Positions 1-8,090 of a stretch of 64,000 nt of DNA are shown piece by piece. The notes beneath the pieces were generated by a model that saw only the letters and a program-made list of their open reading frames with translations, was not told the DNA's origin and did not search any database. Made by a program: the position numbers and the translations under genes. Numbering within the stretch: the stretch's first letter is position 1; each line of letters opens with the position of its first letter. The stretch is from Pseudomonas wenzhouensis (lineage in GTDB: Bacteria; Pseudomonadota; Gammaproteobacteria; Pseudomonadales; Pseudomonadaceae). Location: assembly GCF_021029445.1 (NCBI RefSeq), contig NZ_CP072610.1:1364001-1428000 (forward strand), read 5' to 3'.

Positions 1-1689
1 GCCCATGGCGTGGCTGGCTGCAGCGGTCACGACAAGCAGACCCTGCGCCTGATGGATGCGGCCAACGTGGCCATCGTGTCTGCCTACAACGACATGTTGT
101 CGGCCCATCAGCCCTACGAGACCTTTCCCGAGCAGATCAAGCAGGCGCTGCGTGAGCGGGGTTCGGTGGGGCAGTTCGCCGGTGGTGTGCCGGCCATGTG
201 CGATGGTGTGACCCAGGGTGAGCCGGGCATGGAGATTGGGATCGCCAGTCGCGAGGTGATCGCCATGTCCACCGCCGTGGCGCTGTCGCACAACATGTTC
301 GATGCGGCGCTGTATCTGGGCGTGTGCGACAAGATCGTGCCAGGGCTGATGATGGGCGCGCTGCGTTTCGGTCATCTGCCATCGCTGTTCGTGCCGGCAG
401 GGCCGATGACCTCGGGGCTGTCCAACAAGGAGAAGGCCGACGTGCGTCAGCGTTACGCCGAGGGCAAGGCGACCCGCGACGAGCTGCTGGCGGCGGAAAT
501 GGCCGCTTACCACGGGCCAGGTACCTGCACCTTCTATGGCACCGCCAATACCAACCAGCTACTGATGGAGGTGATGGGCCTGCACCTGCCAGGCGCTTCC
601 TTCATCAATCCGGGCACGCCGCTGCGTGATGCGCTGACCCGTGAAGCTGCGCAGCAGGTCACCCGCCTGACCAAGCAGAGCGGGAGTTTCATGCCCATCG
701 GCGAGATCGTCGACGAGCGTTGCCTGGTCAATTCCATCGTCGCCCTGCATGCCACCGGTGGTTCCACCAACCATACCCTGCATATGCCGGCCATCGCCCG
801 CGCCGCCGGCATTCTGCTGACCTGGCAGGACATGGCCGACCTCTCCGAAGTGGTGCCGACCCTGGCGCACGTCTACCCAAATGGTAAGGCCGACATCAAT
901 CACTTCCAGGCCGCTGGCGGCATGGCTTTCCTGATTCGTGAGCTACTCGACGCCGGCTTGCTGCATGAAGAAGTCAACACCGTGGCCGGGCGCGGTCTGT
1001 CGCGCTACACCCGTGAACCCTTCCTCGAGGATGGCAAGCTGGTCTGGCGCGACGGTCCGAGCGAAAGTCTGGAGGAAAGCGTGCTGCGCCCCGTGGCGCG
1101 GCCGTTCTCGGCAGAAGGCGGCCTGCGCCTGATGCAGGGCAACCTGGGGCGTGGGGTGATGAAGGTGTCCGCGGTGGCACCCGAGCATCAGGTGGTGGAA
1201 GCACCAGCGCTGGTGTTCGAGGATCAGTTGGAGCTGGTCGAAGCCTTCAAGGCCGGCAAGCTGGAGCGCGATTTCGTCGCCGTGGTGCGTTTTCAGGGGC
1301 CGCGCAGCAACGGCATGCCGGAGCTGCACAAGATGACGCCTTACCTGGGTGTGCTGCAGGATCGCGGCTTCAAGGTGGCACTGGTTACCGATGGGCGCAT
1401 GTCCGGCGCTTCGGGCAAGATCCCGGCAGCCATTCATGTCTGCCCGGAGGCTTTCGATGGCGGGCCGCTGGCGCGGGTGCGTGACGGCGATCTGATACGC
1501 CTCGATGGTACGACGGGAGCATTGCTGCTGCAGATCGACGAGGCGGAATTCGCCGCGCGCGAGCCGGCCGGGCGACCTGCACCAGCCAGTGGCTGCGGGC
1601 GCGAGTTGTTCGCCTTCATGCGCCACAACTTCAGCACGGCGGAGCAGGGCGCCAGTGCCTTTACCGAGAGCCTCGAGTCGCTGGTCTGA
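1..1689 (+). CDS. edd: Phosphogluconate dehydratase, 5' end cut by window
   Basis: Converts 6-phosphogluconate to 2-keto-3-deoxy-6-phosphogluconate, the committing step of the Entner-Doudoroff pathway, in the cytoplasm. The reading frame is open from base 1 and the first residues (AHGVAGC) align with an internal Edd segment (AHGFAAC in E. coli, from memory), so roughly 45-50 N-terminal residues lie outside the window. The GTG at base 10 is not the true start. The IlvD/Edd signature CDKIVPG and three conserved cysteines (in [14 protein letters not shown] and PGTCTFYG), expected iron-sulfur ligands, are all present. The C-terminal end [13 protein letters not shown] is also typical of the family. 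A REP cluster follows the stop. Confidence 0.95.
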   Translation, partial: AHGVAGCSGHDKQTLRLMDAANVAIVSAYNDMLSAHQPYETFPEQIKQALRERGSVGQFAGGVPAMCDGVTQGEPGMEIGIASREVIAMSTAVALSHNMFDAALYLGVCDKIVPGLMMGALRFGHLPSLFVPAGPMTSGLSNKEKADVRQRYAEGKATRDELLAAEMAAYHGPGTCTFYGTANTNQLLMEVMGLHLPGASFINPGTPLRDALTREAAQQVTRLTKQSGSFMPIGEIVDERCLVNSIVALHATGGSTNHTLHMPAIARAAGILLTWQDMADLSEVVPTLAHVYPNGKADINHFQAAGGMAFLIRELLDAGLLHEEVNTVAGRGLSRYTREPFLEDGKLVWRDGPSESLEESVLRPVARPFSAEGGLRLMQGNLGRGVMKVSAVAPEHQVVEAPALVFEDQLELVEAFKAGKLERDFVAVVRFQGPRSNGMPELHKMTPYLGVLQDRGFKVALVTDGRMSGASGKIPAAIHVCPEAFDGGPLARVRDGDLIRLDGTTGALLLQIDEAEFAAREPAGRPAPASGCGRELFAFMRHNFSTAEQGASAFTESLESLV

Positions 1690-1700
1690 GGCAGGCGCCT

Positions 1701-1749
1701 GTTGCCCGGATTGCATCCGGGCTACTTGCCAGGCGCCGGCAAGGCCTGC
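1701..1749. repeat. REP-like inverted repeat (CCCGGAT family)
   Basis: Nested palindrome behind edd. The inner arms GCCCGGAT and ATCCGGGC (1714-1732) are flanked by outer arms GGCGCCTG and CAGGCGCC. The core recurs at about 20.47, 29.25, 32.87 and 33.16 kb, always between genes, which marks it as a dispersed Pseudomonas REP family. It may also act as a transcription end signal between edd and the convergent rdgC. Confidence 0.7.
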
Positions 1750-1762
1750 AAAGCCGCTCTTC

Positions 1763-1837
1763 GTAGGAGCCCCGCTTCGGGGCGAAGCTTTATCCAAGCG
1801 TGCCCCGCCCTGATTTGCGGCGGGGCGCCGCTCCTAC
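1763..1837. repeat. REP pair (GTAGGAGC/GCTCCTAC family)
   Basis: Starts GTAGGAGC and ends with its exact complement GCTCCTAC. Two internal hairpins lie between them (CCCCGCTTCGGGG and a GCCCCGCC/GGCGGGGC pair). A second member of the same family is at 35383-35463. Intergenic, just downstream of rdgC on its strand. Confidence 0.7.
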
Positions 1838-1853
1838 AGACCTGCGTCCTGCT

Positions 1854-2774
1854 TCAGATCCCCTGCGGAATCTCTTCGTCGCCCAGTGCGCTGAACAGCT
1901 CCGGCAGAAATTCCACCAGGGTCATCATCATCAGGATGAAGCTGGCGTCCTGCTGGGCCAGGGCGTCGTCACCGCCGTCCTGTTCGGCCTGCTCCTGCAG
2001 CACATCCTCGAAGCGCAGGCGCTTGATGGTCAGCTTGTCATCGAGCACGAACGACAGCTTGTCCTGCCAGGCCAGCGACAGTTGAGTAACCTGTTTGCCG
2101 GTGGACAGGTGCAGCTGGATTTCCTCGCTGGTCAGATCCTGGCGCTTGCAGCGCACCACGCCGCCGTCCTCGTGGGTGTCGCGCAGTTCGCATTCGTCGA
2201 GGACGAAGAAACCTTCGGCAGCGCTCTGGTTCTTCAGCCAGTCGGTGAGAGTGGCGGTCGGCGCGATTTTCACCGACAGCGGGCGCACCGGTAGCGAGCC
2301 GATGGCTTCACGCAGGGTGGAGAGAAGATCCTCGGCTTTTTTGGCGCTGGCGCTGTCGACCAGGATAAGGCCCTGTTTCGGTGCGATGGCGGCGAAGGTG
2401 CCGGATTTGCGGATAAAGGCGCGCGGCAGGAAGGCCTGGACGATCTCATCCTTGATCTGGTCGCGTTCCTTCTTGTACACCTTGCGCATCTGCGTGTTTT
2501 CGATTTCGTCGACCTTCTCCTTCAGCGCATCACGCACCACCGAGCCCGGCAGAATGCGTTCTTCCTTGCGTGCGCCAATCAGCAGGAAGTCGCCGCTGAC
2601 ATGCACCAGTGGCGCATCGGCGCCCTTGCCGAAGGGGGCGGTGAAACCGTAGGTGGTCAGTTCCTGGCTGGCGCAGGGACGGGCCGGTTTGCTGGCCAGT
2701 GCGGTCTCCAGCGCTTCGGCGTCGAAAGGGATGTCCTGGGTGAGGCGGTAGACCAGCAGGTTACGAAACCACAT
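1854..2774 (-). CDS. rdgC: Recombination-associated protein RdgC
   Basis: Nucleoid-associated DNA-binding protein that forms a ring around DNA and tempers RecA-dependent recombination (known for the family). The 306-residue product has the usual family length and the typical start [11 protein letters not shown] and C-terminal region. The frame stays open about 130 bases further upstream, but family N-termini begin at MWFRN, so the start is set at 2774, with GGAG about 12 bases upstream. It stands alone, convergent with edd, with a REP cluster between them. Confidence 0.95.
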   Translation of the reverse strand: MWFRNLLVYRLTQDIPFDAEALETALASKPARPCASQELTTYGFTAPFGKGADAPLVHVSGDFLLIGARKEERILPGSVVRDALKEKVDEIENTQMRKVYKKERDQIKDEIVQAFLPRAFIRKSGTFAAIAPKQGLILVDSASAKKAEDLLSTLREAIGSLPVRPLSVKIAPTATLTDWLKNQSAAEGFFVLDECELRDTHEDGGVVRCKRQDLTSEEIQLHLSTGKQVTQLSLAWQDKLSFVLDDKLTIKRLRFEDVLQEQAEQDGGDDALAQQDASFILMMMTLVEFLPELFSALGDEEIPQGI

Positions 2775-3018
2775 GAGCGGGTGATTCTCCATTGATGATG
2801 AGGTCGCGGGTTGGCGCCATCCTTGAACTCTCCCGTTGGGGAAAGCTGGCGCGCAGCGACGGATGAAGGTGGCGGGCCAATAACGCTGACCGCCGGCACA
2901 GAACACGCATTATTCTCCGCTGGCGTGTTCAGGCCAACCCTGACAACGAGTCTGTGAGGAAATTCGCCGGTCGCAGCTAAGTTCTTGCTGCGGCGGTAAA
3001 TTTTTTTGTGAAGAGGGC

Positions 3019-3047
3019 TTGCCAAGGCCTGCATCGCTCTCTAGAAT
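3019..3047 (+). promoter_or_regulatory. Sigma-70 promoter of the tRNA-Val/tRNA-Asp unit
   Basis: TTGCCA (3019-3024) and TAGAAT (3042-3047) are separated by exactly 17 bases, a near-consensus sigma-70 promoter. The predicted start point near 3054 lies about 15 bases before the tRNA-Val gene. Confidence 0.7.
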
Positions 3048-3068
3048 GCGCCCCACTTCGAGAGTGAA

Positions 3069-3144
3069 GGGTGATTAGCTCAGCCGGGAGAGCATCTGCC
3101 TTACAAGCAGAGGGTCGGCGGTTCGATCCCGTCATCACCCACCA
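3069..3144 (+). tRNA. tRNA-Val (anticodon TAC)
   Basis: Seventy-six bases folding into a full cloverleaf. The acceptor stem is GGGTGAT with ATCACCC, the anticodon stem TCTGC/GCAGA holds loop CTTACAA (anticodon TAC at 3102-3104), the T-arm contains GTTCGATCC, and CCA is encoded. It is followed 15 bases later by tRNA-Asp, probably on the same transcript. Confidence 0.97.
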
Positions 3145-3159
3145 ATCTCGCAGTTACGC

Positions 3160-3236
3160 GCAGCGGTAGTTCAGTCGGTTAGAATACCGGCCTGTCACGC
3201 CGGGGGTCGCGGGTTCGAGTCCCGTCCGCTGCGCCA
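3160..3236 (+). tRNA. tRNA-Asp (anticodon GTC)
   Basis: Seventy-seven bases. The acceptor stem is GCAGCGG with CCGCTGC, the anticodon loop holds GTC at 3194-3196 between CCGGC-type stems, the T-arm contains GTTCGAGTC, and GCCA is encoded at the 3' end. Confidence 0.96.
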
Positions 3237-3423
3237 TTCTTATCCTCGCTGCATCCCCTCCTGTGACAACGCCTCAGCATCCGCTGAAATATTCGAAAAA
3301 ATTCTTTGTTTGCTTGAACTTATGCGCATTGCTCGGCTCCTATGCCGTAGCCAGTTATCGCGGCGTACTGCTAAGCTCGCGCTTTCACACGACGGCCTTC
3401 GGGCGCATCTACAAGGAACAAGC

Positions 3424-4140
3424 ATGAAACAGCATCGTTTGGCGGCAGCGGTTGCCCTGGTGGGCCTGGTGCTTGCCGGTTGCGACTCGCAAACCAGCGA
3501 AGTCGAACTCAAGAGCCCGGCGCAGAAAGCCTCCTACGGTATTGGCCTGAACATGGGGCGTAGCCTGTCTGAAGAGGGCATGGACGATCTGGACTCCAAG
3601 GCCGTCGCTCAGGGCATCGAAGATGCACTGGCGAAGACGGAGCCGCGCATCAAGGATGAAGAGATGGTCGAGGCTTTCTCCTTCCTGCAGAACCGTGCCG
3701 AAGAGCGCATGACGGCGCTGAACAAGGAAGCGGCCGAAGCCGGCAAGAAATTCCTCGAAGAGAACGGGAAGCGTGAAGGCGTCGTTACCACCGACTCCGG
3801 CCTGCAATACGAAGTGATCAAGAAGGCCGATGGCCCTCAGCCCACGGAAAGCGACGTGGTAACCGTGCACTACGAAGGCAAGCTGACCGACGGTAGTGTG
3901 TTCGACAGCTCCGTCGCTCGCGGCAGCCCCATCGATCTGCCGGTTGGTGGTGTGATCCCGGGTTGGGTCGAGGGTCTGCAACTGATGCACGTTGGCGAGA
4001 AGTATAAACTGTACATCCCCAGTGAACTGGCTTACGGCGAGCAGAGCCCGTCCCCGGCCATTCCGGCCAACTCGGTGCTGGTGTTCGACCTGGAGCTGAT
4101 CAGTATCAAGGATCAGGCCGCCGAGCCGTCCGAACAGTAA
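3424..4140 (+). CDS. FKBP-type peptidyl-prolyl cis-trans isomerase, lipoprotein
   Basis: Periplasmic, probably lipid-anchored, prolyl isomerase and chaperone of the FkpA/FklB/Mip type. The 238-residue product opens with a lipoprotein signal (MKQHRLAAAVALVGLVLAGC, lipobox LAGC). Next comes the alpha-helical dimerisation domain (about residues 30-120), whose start KASYGIGLNMGRSL is typical of the family. The C-terminal FKBP domain (about 130-232) has the conserved VTVHYEGKLTDGSVFDSS and IPGWVEGLQLM segments. The start at 3424 is chosen because it gives the signal peptide directly; the frame continues upstream without one. A strong terminator follows. Confidence 0.93.
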   Translation: MKQHRLAAAVALVGLVLAGCDSQTSEVELKSPAQKASYGIGLNMGRSLSEEGMDDLDSKAVAQGIEDALAKTEPRIKDEEMVEAFSFLQNRAEERMTALNKEAAEAGKKFLEENGKREGVVTTDSGLQYEVIKKADGPQPTESDVVTVHYEGKLTDGSVFDSSVARGSPIDLPVGGVIPGWVEGLQLMHVGEKYKLYIPSELAYGEQSPSPAIPANSVLVFDLELISIKDQAAEPSEQ

Positions 4141-4155
4141 CACACGCTGCCCGCT

Positions 4156-4190
4156 GACAACGCCCCGTCTTGACGGGGCGTTGTCGTTTC
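4156..4190 (+). terminator. Rho-independent terminator of the FKBP gene
   Basis: Perfect 14-base arms (GACAACGCCCCGTC and its complement, 4156-4169 and 4172-4185) with a short TT-centred loop. A modest T-rich tail follows. Confidence 0.8.
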
Positions 4191-4410
4191 TGGGGGCGCT
4201 CAGCCGCTACGAGGCGCCCTGAGTGTTACGCTTATGCACATCATGCAAAGGGTTCCTAACAAGCCCGTGCAAAACTTGCAAGTCTCTTGTTCGCAATATG
4301 CAAATTGTTGATTTTATTGAATTTTATATGTTGTATAAAAAATATCCGATCTAACCCAAGGCCCCATGCCACGGGGCTTTGGTAGGCTTGTCGAAAGTCT
4401 TTGCACAGAG

Positions 4411-4433
4411 TTATCCACAGGTTCTGTGGGTAA
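4411..4433. promoter_or_regulatory. Palindromic pair of DnaA-box-like sequences
   Basis: TTATCCACAG (4411-4420), a 3-base spacer and CTGTGGGTAA (4424-4433). The first contains the consensus DnaA box TTATCCACA. The second, read on the other strand, is TTACCCACA, one base off. The pair lies about 45-65 bases before the DUF1232 gene, behind a very AT-rich stretch (4290-4345). No origin genes are near, so a DnaA-responsive promoter or titration site is more likely than an origin. Confidence 0.45.
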
Positions 4434-4476
4434 GCGAGGCAAGCCCAGAAAACGCCTGGCTTGCCGAGGAGAGCGA

Positions 4477-4920
4477 ATGAAAACACCCTGGAAATTGTTC
4501 CGCTACCTGCCGCAGGCTGCTCGTTTTCTGCGTGAAGGTCGGCTGCCGGAGCTGTTGCATGCGCTGCGTGACAAGCGTACCCCTCAAGGACAGCGCTTCG
4601 CTGTATTCAGGGATGACCTGCAACTGCTTCGCGCCCTTAGCCTGGCCTGGTTCAAGGGCGAGTACCGGCAGATCAGCCGGCAGGCGTTACTGACCATCGT
4701 GGCGGCGTTGCTCTATGTCATCGCGCCGCTCGACGCCATTCCCGACTGGCTGGTTGGCCTTGGCTTCATCGACGATCTGGCTGTGCTGGCCTGGGTCATG
4801 CGCACCTGGCATGGCGAGCTGGAGGCCTTCAGGGCCTGGCGCGAGGCACAGAGCCCCGAGCGCCTGGCGCTGATCGAGCAGTTGCCTGTGGCGCAAAGGG
4901 TGGAGGCGCAACGCAACTGA
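4477..4920 (+). CDS. DUF1232 (YkvA-like) membrane-associated protein
   Basis: A 147-residue protein of unknown function. Residues about 70-105 carry the DUF1232 signature: a hydrophobic segment LLTIVAALLYVIAPLDAIPDW, then the invariant GFIDD. This is typical of small inner-membrane-associated proteins. The start at 4477 follows GAGGAGAGCGA, an excellent ribosome binding site; an upstream in-frame extension has none. It is monocistronic by spacing. Confidence 0.8.
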   Translation: MKTPWKLFRYLPQAARFLREGRLPELLHALRDKRTPQGQRFAVFRDDLQLLRALSLAWFKGEYRQISRQALLTIVAALLYVIAPLDAIPDWLVGLGFIDDLAVLAWVMRTWHGELEAFRAWREAQSPERLALIEQLPVAQRVEAQRN

Positions 4921-5093
4921 TGCCAGCGCCTCTGCGAATCGCCTCTCAAGCAGGCAGGATGGCGCACGCAGCACCAGCCTGGCGCTGATATCTTGGTCGC
5001 AGGTTTGCGCCTCAGTCGTCAGGTGCCTGTTAAGATGGCCGTTTGCAAGGAGGGGGTCGAGGTCGTCGGCCCTGCTTTCCAACGGAGAGATTC

Positions 5094-5420
5094 ATGACTG
5101 TGCAAATCATTGCCCGTGATGGCGAGCCAGAGTACGCGGTGTTGCCCTGGGCCGATTATCAGGCTCTGTTGCGCGATGCCGGGCGCGAACCGGTGGTCGC
5201 GCAAGCCAGCGCTGCTGAGCCAGTGGCAGAGCAGCAGCGGCCCGGACTCGATCAGTTGCGCAGGCTGCGTGAGGCCAAGGGCCTGACGGCAGAGAGCCTG
5301 GCGCGCAGCGTCGGCATCAGCCCGCATTACCTCGCGATGATCGAGAGCGGCGAACGCCAGCCCGATGCCGCGATCATGCGTTCGCTGGCGTGGCAACTGG
5401 GGTTGGAGGGCTGGTCTTGA
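5094..5420 (+). CDS. XRE-family regulator with antitoxin-like N-terminus
   Basis: A 108-residue cytoplasmic DNA-binding protein. Residues about 58-105 form a Cro/CI-type helix-turn-helix (LRRLREAKGLTAESLARS, then the recognition-helix region ISPHYLAMIESGERQP). The first 35 residues (VQIIARDGEPEYAVLPWADY) resemble the N-terminal strand-helix of Phd/YefM antitoxins, which is an impression only. The start at 5094 is preceded by GGAGAGA. Its stop overlaps the TTG start of the next gene, so the two are translationally coupled. No recognisable toxin adjoins it. Confidence 0.7.
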   Translation: MTVQIIARDGEPEYAVLPWADYQALLRDAGREPVVAQASAAEPVAEQQRPGLDQLRRLREAKGLTAESLARSVGISPHYLAMIESGERQPDAAIMRSLAWQLGLEGWS

Positions 5421-5782
5421 GCGTGCGTATCAGCCGCCAGCATTGGCAGGCCTTATTGACCGAGCTGGACGACGCGCGCCGTCAGCGCCACCTGCTCACC
5501 TACCGGGCGTTGATCGAGCGGCTCGACCTGCCAACACCAGCCATGCAAATCCTCACCGCTGCTCTGGAGCATTTGGCTGCGCTGGATGCGCGTGCCGAGC
5601 GTCCGCTGCGCAGCGCACTGGTCATCAGCCAGGGCGCCAGTCGCCTGCCGCGTACGGGATTCTTCGACTGCGTGACCCATCTCGGGCGCTTTAGCGGGGC
5701 CTGCGATGGTGTGGCAGCGGCATCATGGCATGCCTCGGAGGTCGCTCGCGTGTTCGAGTTCGACTATCCCGTCGATGTCTAG
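5417..5782 (+). CDS. Hypothetical protein, coupled to XRE regulator
   Basis: A 121-residue protein not recognised. The N-terminal half is helical (HWQALLTELDDARRQRHLLTYRALIERLDL). The C-terminal half holds ALVISQGASRLPRTGFFDC followed by a LGR element. The start is a TTG at 5417 that overlaps the preceding stop (TTGA), with GGAGGG at 5405-5410. A GTG at 5423 is the alternative. Its last 8 bases overlap the next gene. The position suggests a partner of the XRE regulator, but no toxin, nuclease or binding motif is visible. Confidence 0.6.
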   Translation: MSVRISRQHWQALLTELDDARRQRHLLTYRALIERLDLPTPAMQILTAALEHLAALDARAERPLRSALVISQGASRLPRTGFFDCVTHLGRFSGACDGVAAASWHASEVARVFEFDYPVDV

Positions 5783-6248
5783 ATGGCTCTGGCCGTTGCG
5801 CGCACGCCTTGGCTACTGGCTGGCACGGCGTCTTTTCCACTGGCCTGCGGCATTGCGTCAGCCGCGTCTGTGGCAGTGGATGCAGGGTCAGTACGGACGT
5901 ATGGCCAACCTGGGGGATGTGCCGGCGCAGAGTTTCTATGGCCATATTCTGCTGTTTCGCGGCCAGGGGCTTGGCGCGCGTGAGGAAGGGCTGAGGCTGT
6001 TGCGCCTGGCCGCCAACGGCGGCGATGGCAAGGCTGCCTATCAGTTGGGCGTGCAGGCGCTGCAGGCTGATACCCGCCAGGCGGCGGATGCCATGCATGC
6101 CGTGCGCTGGTGGGAGATGGCGCTGGCGGCTGGCCATCCGCTGGCCGCTCGTCGCCTCAGCCAGCTATATCGTGAGGGCGCGCCCGGTCTGGAGGCTGAT
6201 GCGCAGGCTGCCGAACGCTATGCCGGCATGGCCGATTCAGGCCGCTGA
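5775..6248 (+). CDS. Sel1-repeat protein
   Basis: A 157-residue protein. After a basic, tryptophan-rich N-terminus (MSRWLWPLRARLGYWLARRLF), residues about 45-155 contain Sel1/TPR-like helical repeats (LLRLAANGGDGKAAYQLGVQA; WWEMALAAGHPLAARRLSQLY; AERYAGMADSGR). Such repeats usually serve protein-protein contacts. The start at 5775 overlaps the previous stop by 8 bases, making it the third member of the unit. No signal peptide is clear. Confidence 0.7.
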   Translation: MSRWLWPLRARLGYWLARRLFHWPAALRQPRLWQWMQGQYGRMANLGDVPAQSFYGHILLFRGQGLGAREEGLRLLRLAANGGDGKAAYQLGVQALQADTRQAADAMHAVRWWEMALAAGHPLAARRLSQLYREGAPGLEADAQAAERYAGMADSGR

Positions 6249-7991
6249 GCCTGCGAGGATATGCAGGCTGTAACCGGGCACGGCCTTGGCCTGACGCTTG
6301 GCTTCGGAAGCCATTTCGGCCAGGCGTGAGGCATCGAGCTGCGCGCAATCTTCAGCGTTCACATGCACCACGCCGATCGACAGTGACAGCAGCGCATATT
6401 CCTGACGTTGCCCGTTGCGGTTGTGGGCAATGAAACAGCCGGCTTGCAGGTGCTCATCGCGATAGAAGCGCCGACACTGATTCTGGAAATCCTCGAACAG
6501 CCTGCCAAGCTTGTCACGCCAGTCGTTCGAGCCTAGTACCAGCATGAAATCGTCACCGCCGATATGCCCGACGAAGTCGCGCGCCGGGTCGATCCGCTCG
6601 TTCAGGCATTGCGCCAGGCACAGCAGTACCTCGTCGCCCTTGGCGTAGCCGTAGAGATCGTTGAAGGGCTTGAAGCTGTCGATGTCGACGTAACACACTG
6701 CCGCTTCACGTTGCTGCTGCAGCAAGCGGCTCAGGCACTGCTGAATCGGTACGTTACCTGGCAGCAGAGTCAGTGGGTTGGCGTGGCGTGCCTGCTGCAG
6801 CTTCTGCTCGGTGATCAGCTTGAGTACGTCGATCACCCGGCCCAGGCCCAGGTAGCGGCCGTGCTGGATGATGATGAAGTCTTCCTCGATACGTTGGCGT
6901 GCACGGCTGGTAAGCAGGCGGCTGACCTTTTGCAGTGACTGCGTCAGCTCTACGGCGAGAAAGTCCTGGCTCATCAGGCGGCTGATCGGCTTGCGCGCGA
7001 ACAGGTCAGTGGCGAAGGGTTTGAGCAGCGCCTCGGACAGCGAGTGGCGATGAACGATACCGACCGGCTGGTGCTGGTTGTCCAGTACGGCCAGTGAATT
7101 GAGATTGGCCTGGGCGCGAAAGACTTCCAGCACCTCGGCGATGGCCGTGTGCTGGTCGACGGCGATCTGTTCGTTGAGCAGAGGGCTCAGGTCATGGCTG
7201 TCTTCGTTGAGGGTGGTCTGGTTACCTGGTATCCGAGGCAGCAACTGACGGGCGTCGCGCGGCGGCTTTTCCTGCGGCCGACTGAGCAGGTAGCCCTGCA
7301 CCAGATCGACGCCCATCTCCGCCAGCACCGCCAGCTCTTCGGGCAGCTCGATGCCTTCGGCGATTACCTGGGCGCGCGAGGCTTCGGCCATTTTCAGGAT
7401 GGAGCCGACGAACTCGCGTTTGACCGCATCCTGGTGGATGCCGTCGATGAAATGACGATCGATCTTCACGTAGTCCGGGCGCAGTTCCGACCACAGGCGC
7501 AGGCTGGAGTAGCCGGCACCCAGATCATCCAGGGCGATGGAGAAGCCCATGGCGCGATAGTGATGCAGCGCGTTGTCGAGCAGGGCGAAGTCTTCGGTGG
7601 GCGATTGTTCGGTGAGCTCGATCACCACCTGGCTGGGCGGAATGCCGAAGGTTTGCAGCAGCTTCAGGGTGCGTCCGGGCTGGTGGCTGGGGTCGAGCAG
7701 TGACTCCGGCGAGACGTTGAGAAACAGCTTGCCCTCCAGGCCCAGATCACTGAAGCCTCTGCAGGCGCTCTTGCGGCAGGCCATTTCCAGTTCGCTGAGG
7801 CGGCCGACATGACGCGCCACGGCGAACAGCGTCAACGGCGAGTGCAGCGGGCTGTTGGACGGGCCGCGAGTCAGTGCCTCGTAGCCGAGAATGCGCTGTT
7901 CGGACAGCGAGACGATAGGCTGGAACAGGCTGCTGAGGTCGCCGTGAGCGAGGATGTTGCCCAGTGCGCTCAACTGCTCGGTGACGGTCAT
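6237..7991 (-). CDS. EAL-CBS-GGDEF cyclic-di-GMP enzyme
   Basis: A 584-residue cytoplasmic protein with no membrane segment. The N-terminal EAL phosphodiesterase domain (about 15-250) keeps the catalytic signs YEALTRG, NVSPE, ELTE, DDLGAGYSS, KID, AEGIE and QGY, so cyclic-di-GMP hydrolysis is plausible. A CBS pair (about 265-385), a likely nucleotide sensor, follows. The C-terminal GGDEF domain (about 415-575) reads GGDDF, and its I-site arginine is replaced by proline (PARD), so cyclase activity and product inhibition are doubtful. The ATG at 7991 is chosen over an upstream start inside the terminator-like leader. It overlaps the Sel1 gene end convergently by 12 bases. Confidence 0.88.
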   Translation of the reverse strand: MTVTEQLSALGNILAHGDLSSLFQPIVSLSEQRILGYEALTRGPSNSPLHSPLTLFAVARHVGRLSELEMACRKSACRGFSDLGLEGKLFLNVSPESLLDPSHQPGRTLKLLQTFGIPPSQVVIELTEQSPTEDFALLDNALHHYRAMGFSIALDDLGAGYSSLRLWSELRPDYVKIDRHFIDGIHQDAVKREFVGSILKMAEASRAQVIAEGIELPEELAVLAEMGVDLVQGYLLSRPQEKPPRDARQLLPRIPGNQTTLNEDSHDLSPLLNEQIAVDQHTAIAEVLEVFRAQANLNSLAVLDNQHQPVGIVHRHSLSEALLKPFATDLFARKPISRLMSQDFLAVELTQSLQKVSRLLTSRARQRIEEDFIIIQHGRYLGLGRVIDVLKLITEQKLQQARHANPLTLLPGNVPIQQCLSRLLQQQREAAVCYVDIDSFKPFNDLYGYAKGDEVLLCLAQCLNERIDPARDFVGHIGGDDFMLVLGSNDWRDKLGRLFEDFQNQCRRFYRDEHLQAGCFIAHNRNGQRQEYALLSLSIGVVHVNAEDCAQLDASRLAEMASEAKRQAKAVPGYSLHILAGSAA

Positions 7992-8090
7992 GGTGGTCTC
8001 GATCTGGCGGAAACGAAAGGGCCGGTGCTTGACCGGCCCTTGCATTTCACGACAGTTCGATGACGTTTTGATGACGTTGGTTGAAGCGTC

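Noticed and set aside
4411..4433. Chromosomal replication origin
   Set aside because: Only two boxes and none of the usual origin neighbours (dnaA, dnaN, rpmH) are present.
4256..4486. 76-codon minus-strand frame over the AT-rich tract
   Set aside because: It covers promoter-like and DnaA-box sequence, has no good ribosome binding site and no recognisable features.
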